Assembly (NCBI GenBank): GCA_023415655.1
Contig: JAEZKD010000088.1
Location: 1 to 9,334 of the forward strand
Length of the DNA: 9,334 nucleotides
Direction of reading: 5' to 3'
Source of the DNA: Bacillota bacterium
GTDB taxonomy: Bacteria > Bacillota > Clostridia > Lachnospirales > Lachnospiraceae
Shown here: piece after piece, positions 6,017 to 9,334 of the stretch
Layout of the letters: the number at the start of each line of letters is the position of its first letter
Numbering within the stretch: the first letter of the stretch is position 1
The notes under the pieces: model-generated
What the model was told of the DNA's origin: nothing
What the model saw: the letters and a program-made list of their open reading frames with translations, nothing else
The model's database searches: none
Made by a program: the position numbers and the translations under genes

Positions 6017-6865
6017 CTAATCACCTAAAGAGCCTGGCTTTCTCCCCATATACAATTGAAAAACATAATCAACCTTGTGATGTCCGCCATGCCTTAATAT
6101 GGCTTCCCTTATTCCTTCATATAATGCTGTTCTGTTAGCATCCGGCAAGCCCCTGTGATCGGAGTAGGTATTTAGAAGACTGATATATTCGTCCGCACTG
6201 TATGTCTGGTTTGCATCGTATAATTTCATTGTTACTTCACGAAACCCGTAATACTCTAAATCCTCGAATCGGAATGAATTGTAGATCTCAGAGGCTTTCC
6301 AAAAATCTTCTCGTGATTTTTTAACCGGCCTTTTATTCCATGTATAATAACTATTATAATATTTTTTGTATAGTGTTTGAATCTCCTCATAGAGTTCTTC
6401 TCCATCCGCCGGAACGGGATTGTTGCGGAACAGGGCAAATGTCCCGCCTTCTTCTAAAAGACGATAGACCTTGGGACAACCTATTTCCGCGTCCACCCAA
6501 TGGAAGGCTGAGGCGGCATATATTAAATCATAGTTAGCCTCTTCCAATGAGGCATCCTCAAAAGTGGATGTAACCACATTAAAATTTGTATATCCTTTCA
6601 ATCTATCTATCAAAAATTCCGTCATATGTACACCCAACTCAACCGCGGTTACATCGTACCCCATGTCGAGGAAGGGGACTGTCGCCTTCCCTGTCCCCGC
6701 ACCAATCTCAAGAGCTTTTTTACCTTTGTCCGGTCCTGAATATCGGATAATATCCATATACAGCTCATCGGGATATCCCCACCGTACCTTATCGTAGTTC
6801 GTGACAATCTCGTCAAAGAATATCCTATTGTTACGTTCCCATCCCGTTCCATTATACATGCCCAT
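6017..6865 (-). CDS. Class I SAM-dependent methyltransferase (282 aa)
   Basis: A Rossmann-fold methyltransferase using S-adenosylmethionine; the acceptor is unknown. Motif I is ALEIGAGTGKATVPF (residues 51-65), followed by the acidic end of strand 2 in DVTAVELG. YDLIYAASAFHWVD (about 112-125) is the motif 4 region, with the FHW signature common in the Methyltransf_11 group, and RLLEEGGTFALF is the post-motif helix and strand. I place the start at ATG 6865 because GAGGAG lies 7 nt upstream. A longer frame beginning with TTG at 6880 would put that ribosome binding site inside the coding region. Its GC content looks higher than that of its neighbours. The other methyltransferase gene ends 67 bp upstream, so they may be co-transcribed, but the two proteins share little beyond the fold. 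Confidence 0.87.
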   Translation of the reverse strand: MGMYNGTGWERNNRIFFDEIVTNYDKVRWGYPDELYMDIIRYSGPDKGKKALEIGAGTGKATVPFLDMGYDVTAVELGVHMTEFLIDRLKGYTNFNVVTSTFEDASLEEANYDLIYAASAFHWVDAEIGCPKVYRLLEEGGTFALFRNNPVPADGEELYEEIQTLYKKYYNSYYTWNKRPVKKSREDFWKASEIYNSFRFEDLEYYGFREVTMKLYDANQTYSADEYISLLNTYSDHRGLPDANRTALYEGIREAILRHGGHHKVDYVFQLYMGRKPGSLGD

Positions 6866-6932
6866 GTGATCTCTCCTCAAATATCCCTATTATATTATTG
6901 CTTAAGAATATGCCTCGTTCGTAATGCAGAAA

Positions 6933-7727
6933 CTACTTTGTTGAAACAAATAAACCCGACTCTTTCGGAATATCGATTGCTCCTTGCTTAATTCTGATAT
7001 TCTCAAAATAATCATATAGCTGATCGAAATCACATTCAGAATAATTTGAAATGGTTTTGGTCGATTTCATCCAATCAATCAAATCCCTAGTTTCTGTGAT
7101 GTGCAATGAATCTTCAAATTTGTAGCTTTGCACATCACAAAAGTATTTACTTAGTAGCTCTGTACCGTTTTGAAGGCTAAAAGAAAAACCATCTGATAAG
7201 TCAGGTATATTAGGATTAAGGAGTTTCCTGACATCATACAAATATGTTCTCATACCCCCATTACCATTGGTAGCGGCATAAAATTTGCCACCACTGCGTA
7301 ACACTCTATGTACTTCAGAAATAGCTTTTGACAAGTCTGGAACATGATACAGCATGTGATTAGCGATGACTACATCACAATAATTATCAGGGAATGGAAT
7401 GTTTTGTATATCTATTTTTTGAGAGAGTATCTTTTTATGACAAGAGTATCTTTCCTCTACCATATTAACCATACCTTCTGAAAAATCCGACAATATTAAT
7501 GTGCAGTCTGGGGGAAGTTCATCTATACGACCTTGCCATTGATTACCATTTCCACAACCAAGCTCCAGTATACGATATCCATTATTAAACTCGTAGTGTT
7601 CAAAAAGCCATGGATACCAACCTTGTTTATTCGTGCTATGTTTTGTGTGCAGTTTTATCCGTATTGACAAATTATCATCGTTTTGGTATTGCTCAGTAAC
7701 ATTCTCAACCTTATTCATTTTACTCAT
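6933..7727 (-). CDS. Class I SAM-dependent methyltransferase (264 aa)
   Basis: A second Rossmann-fold methyltransferase. Motif I is RILELGCGNGNQW (residues 52-64), D81 in LILSDFSEGM ends strand 2, and VVIANHMLYHVPDLSKAI (119-136) with HRVLRSGGKFYAATNG completes the UbiE/Methyltransf_11 pattern. Residues 20-48 (NLSIRIKLHTKHSTNKQGW and on) form an N-terminal cap found in a Gram-positive subgroup. The substrate is not predictable. ATG 7727 has AGGCGG 7 nt upstream; a second ATG three codons later lacks such a site. Repeat element B lies just upstream, and a weak promoter-like pair (TTGTTT 7772-7777 and TATTAT 7748-7753 on the minus strand, 18 bp apart) is inside its edge. The other methyltransferase follows 67 bp downstream. 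Confidence 0.87.
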   Translation of the reverse strand: MSKMNKVENVTEQYQNDDNLSIRIKLHTKHSTNKQGWYPWLFEHYEFNNGYRILELGCGNGNQWQGRIDELPPDCTLILSDFSEGMVNMVEERYSCHKKILSQKIDIQNIPFPDNYCDVVIANHMLYHVPDLSKAISEVHRVLRSGGKFYAATNGNGGMRTYLYDVRKLLNPNIPDLSDGFSFSLQNGTELLSKYFCDVQSYKFEDSLHITETRDLIDWMKSTKTISNYSECDFDQLYDYFENIRIKQGAIDIPKESGLFVSTK

Positions 7728-7762
7728 ATAGATACCGCCTAATCTTAATAATATGTAGATCT

Positions 7763-7832
7763 CATTTTTATAAACAACTGCGAATCCCTCTTACCAAACT
7801 ATCCCAACTAGCTAATTAACATGTGAAGTAAC
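7763..7832 (-). repeat. Intergenic repeat element B
   Basis: The plus strand reads CATTTTTATAAAC (7763-7775), TGCGAATC (7779-7786), CTAGCTAATTAAC (7808-7820) and GTGAAGTAAC (7823-7832). The 29-bp distance from TGCGAATC to the CTA core is identical to element A. Over the 42 bp from TGCGAATC through the core I count 25 identities with A, concentrated in the two ends. It lies between the second methyltransferase start and the DUF3795 gene stop. No strong inverted repeat reaching the DUF3795 stop was found, unlike in A and C. Confidence 0.45.
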
Positions 7833-7939
7833 TATGCTTCGGATTATGTATATTACTAAGTTAATTGCATGGATAAATATTGCTTTGCAAGCCATATTGC
7901 GTTATCGGAAACTGCCTTTGTTCCGTCTATGGTATACCT

Positions 7940-8323
7940 CTATTTATTCGTTTTTAAAGATAATAAATACTCCATTGCCTTTTTGTGATGGTCTAGGTTA
8001 TCTATCCACTTTATATAATGTCCACAAGGAAATTCACCACATTCACCACAATGGCTTATTTGCTTTTCATTACAACATACACGAAAATCAATAGTACCGC
8101 AGCCGCATTTCCAAAGACAATCATTAGTTGTATTCCAGCAACCTCTGCACAATGGCGCCTTTTTTATCACCGCCTCGGCATCTTCGTTTTCACCAATCCA
8201 TCCTATGCTTCTGAACCACCCAGCTAATGCTTCAGCTGATTTTATATCCTTTTCAACCGTGACTTTGTATTGGCTACATTCGTTACAGTCAACACCACAA
8301 GCTGATAACTTTAACTTTTCCAC
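7940..8323 (-). CDS. DUF3795-type cysteine-rich protein (127 aa)
   Basis: A small cytoplasmic protein with 13 cysteines, of a type commonly annotated DUF3795. The N-terminal block is ACGVDCNECSQY (C9, C13, C16), then LCRGCW (C59, C62), DCLWKCGCG (C69, C73, C75), RVCC (C83, C84) and HCGECGEFPCG (C92, C95, C100). The spacing suggests one or more zinc or iron-sulfur sites; the molecular function is unknown. The length fits the family. The start is GTG 8323, chosen because AGGAGG lies about 7 nt upstream and the frame gives the expected start just before the first Cys block. It sits alone between repeat element B and a 227-bp gap. Confidence 0.8.
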   Translation of the reverse strand: MEKLKLSACGVDCNECSQYKVTVEKDIKSAEALAGWFRSIGWIGENEDAEAVIKKAPLCRGCWNTTNDCLWKCGCGTIDFRVCCNEKQISHCGECGEFPCGHYIKWIDNLDHHKKAMEYLLSLKTNK

Positions 8324-8463
8324 AGTAAGCCCTCCTGTCCAAAATATAAAATAATGTTCAGTTCTAAGAAAGCTATATTATCTTACTAACTATCTTGCCT
8401 TATAGGCTTGGAATAATAACCCATCTCAATATATTTCCTCCAAATTTAAAGACATTACTCGTT

Positions 8464-8475
8464 ATTGTTAACAAT
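8464..8475. promoter_or_regulatory. Perfect 12-bp palindrome in the gap upstream of the DUF3795 gene
   Basis: ATTGTTAACAAT is a perfect palindrome about 140 bp upstream of the DUF3795 start. It could be an operator for a dimeric regulator or chance in AT-rich sequence. The 227-bp gap (8324-8550) also has a GCCTTATAGGC small inverted repeat at 8397-8407. On the minus strand it has a GGAGG followed 7 nt later by TTG or further on by ATG, opening frames of only 9 and 12 codons. I see no complete gene, and none of the intergenic repeat core, in this gap. Confidence 0.15.
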
Positions 8476-8550
8476 TTTGAACCATTTTCCTTTATGAACC
8501 TTCATCATTCTTATAAACATAATGAAAAGTTCCAGCATTTACAATTTAAC

Positions 8551-9105
8551 TTATTGATTATTATATAGGTTTAGCACATTTCCATCAATTGAGCAGAACT
8601 GTTCATGAGTACAGGAAATAAAAAAGATCTTATTGTCTTTTAAAAAAGCCAAATCCCAGAGCCAATTATTGTTTTGCTTATTATATATACAATCTTTAAA
8701 ATCGTAAATTGTTTTTTTATCTTTCAAAAACCTAGTAGTTATGTGGTCAATCTTAAAATATATAATCAGTACTTCCGGACCCTTTGTAACTGGCGATTCA
8801 CAAGTATATTCGCAATCTTGAATACTGTCGGACAAATATCCCCATTTTGTCTTGTGAAAATCCTCCAAACCTTTGAATTCATCATTCGTGTATATAGAGA
8901 GGCAGAAGGAGTCGGCATACTTAAGTACGAAATTTATAAAATTTTGGTAGCCATGTTCATTTTCAACTTCATTCATACTTACAAAATATCCATTTGTACT
9001 ATATGTTGCCTTTTTCACAATATCTCCCGCCATTTCGTATATAGTTAAATAATCATATCTCCAATATTCTTTATCTTCTATAATATAATCCTCTTGTACT
9101 TCCAT
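8551..9105 (-). CDS. Protein of unknown function (184 aa)
   Basis: I do not recognise this protein. It is rich in aromatic, Asp, Glu and Lys residues and has no signal peptide or membrane helix, so it is probably cytoplasmic. Alternating hydrophobic stretches such as DSFCLSIYTNDEF, EVLIIYFKIDHITTRFL and WLWDLAFLKDNKIFFISC suggest a mainly beta or alpha/beta fold. Proteins of this size and look include immunity-type families, but I see no diagnostic motif. The start is placed at ATG 9105 because AGGAG lies 4 nt upstream; an ATG at 9120 in frame would put that site inside the gene. The sequence is notably AT-rich. The acetyltransferase gene ends 47 bp upstream, so the two probably share a transcript. 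Confidence 0.65.
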   Translation of the reverse strand: MEVQEDYIIEDKEYWRYDYLTIYEMAGDIVKKATYSTNGYFVSMNEVENEHGYQNFINFVLKYADSFCLSIYTNDEFKGLEDFHKTKWGYLSDSIQDCEYTCESPVTKGPEVLIIYFKIDHITTRFLKDKKTIYDFKDCIYNKQNNNWLWDLAFLKDNKIFFISCTHEQFCSIDGNVLNLYNNQ

Positions 9106-9152
9106 TTTTCTCCTCACCATAAAATTCGTTCATCTAGTGGGAATTTGTCTCA

Positions 9153-9334
9153 TTACAAATAATTAACCATTATATATTCTTCATCATTTTCGTCAACGAT
9201 TACAAAGCCAACCTTTAGGTACATTTTCAAGGCATAGTTTGTTTTCTGTACTGCTAGCGATGTTTTTTTATATCCAATTTCTTTTAATGATGACAACATT
9301 TGTTCCATCAAAGCTGTACCTATTCCATACCCAC
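9153..9334 (-). CDS. GNAT family acetyltransferase, C-terminal part (runs off the window)
   Basis: A minus-strand frame open to the window edge ends in TAA at 9153-9155 and encodes about 60 residues. It starts GYGIGTALMEQMLSSL, the second half of GNAT motif A (the acetyl-CoA pyrophosphate loop G-x-G-x-A and following helix). It continues with AVQKTNYALKMYLKVGF, the motif B pattern N-x-x-A-x-x-x-Y-x-x-x-GF, and ends with a strand EEYIMVNYL. This is a normal GNAT C-terminus, so the gene is probably intact beyond the window. The acceptor substrate is unknown. The 184-aa gene begins 47 bp downstream on the same strand. It differs in sequence from the GNAT at 442-1209. Confidence 0.82.
   Translation of the reverse strand, partial: GYGIGTALMEQMLSSLKEIGYKKTSLAVQKTNYALKMYLKVGFVIVDENDEEYIMVNYL

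Noticed and set aside
6866..6880. Five-codon N-terminal extension of the methyltransferase from a TTG start
   Set aside because: The extension contains the GAGGAG ribosome binding site that serves ATG 6865.
7834..8094. Plus-strand 86-codon frame overlapping repeat B and the end of the DUF3795 gene
   Set aside because: No convincing ribosome binding site, and most of it is antisense to a well-supported cysteine-rich gene.
7940..8323. Zinc-ribbon transcription factor reading of the cysteine-rich protein
   Set aside because: The cysteine pattern and ACGVDCNEC start fit DUF3795 better, and no DNA-binding helix is seen.
8674..9048. Plus-strand 124-codon hydrophobic frame
   Set aside because: It is entirely antisense to the 184-aa gene, which has a proper ribosome binding site; its hydrophobicity is what AT-rich antisense sequence gives.

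Overview
The window looks like an accessory gene island from a low-GC Bacillota (Firmicutes) genome. The evidence is the AT-rich sequence, strong AGGAGG-type ribosome binding sites, GTG starts beside ATG starts, and the tail of a CBM9 (xylanase-type carbohydrate-binding) protein at the left edge. A Paenibacillus-like or clostridial host would fit, but the sequence does not fix the genus. Every gene I can support lies on the minus strand. Transcription therefore runs from high to low coordinates.

Layout, right to left in transcription order: the C-terminal part of a GNAT acetyltransferase (entering from the right edge) and an unrecognised 184-aa protein; a cysteine-rich DUF3795-type protein; two unrelated class I SAM methyltransferases; an NTF2/SnoaL-like protein followed by a HELGH putative zinc peptidase; an APH-type phosphotransferase followed by a 64-aa two-helix membrane protein; a P-loop kinase-like protein; an unrecognised 274-aa protein with an N-terminal Cys-rich motif; and a complete GNAT acetyltransferase. 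The left edge (1-441) holds a 29-aa ORF that abuts a 12-bp-stem terminator hairpin, and then the orphaned C-terminal end of a CBM9 domain, cut off at the hairpin.

The genes do not form a recognisable pathway. They are stand-alone modifying enzymes and orphan proteins in units of one or two genes. The most notable feature is that four of the gaps between units (C 2241-2340, D 2975-3072, A 4468-4585, B 7763-7832) carry a diverged repeat in the same orientation. Its core is YTACYTAATAARC (B has a looser version). In A, B and C a CGARTC box lies exactly 27 bp before the core. In C and A (and more weakly in D) an imperfect inverted repeat of different sequence follows the core, and in C and A it ends at the neighbouring gene's stop codon. 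Gaps inside two-gene units lack the repeat. This is the picture expected of a cassette-like array or of a dispersed repeat that accompanies gene turnover. No integrase or transposase is in the window, so the mobility idea is inference.

Several gaps also contain short open stretches that read like gene fragments, consistent with repeated gain and decay. No rRNA, tRNA, CRISPR array or complete mobile element was seen.
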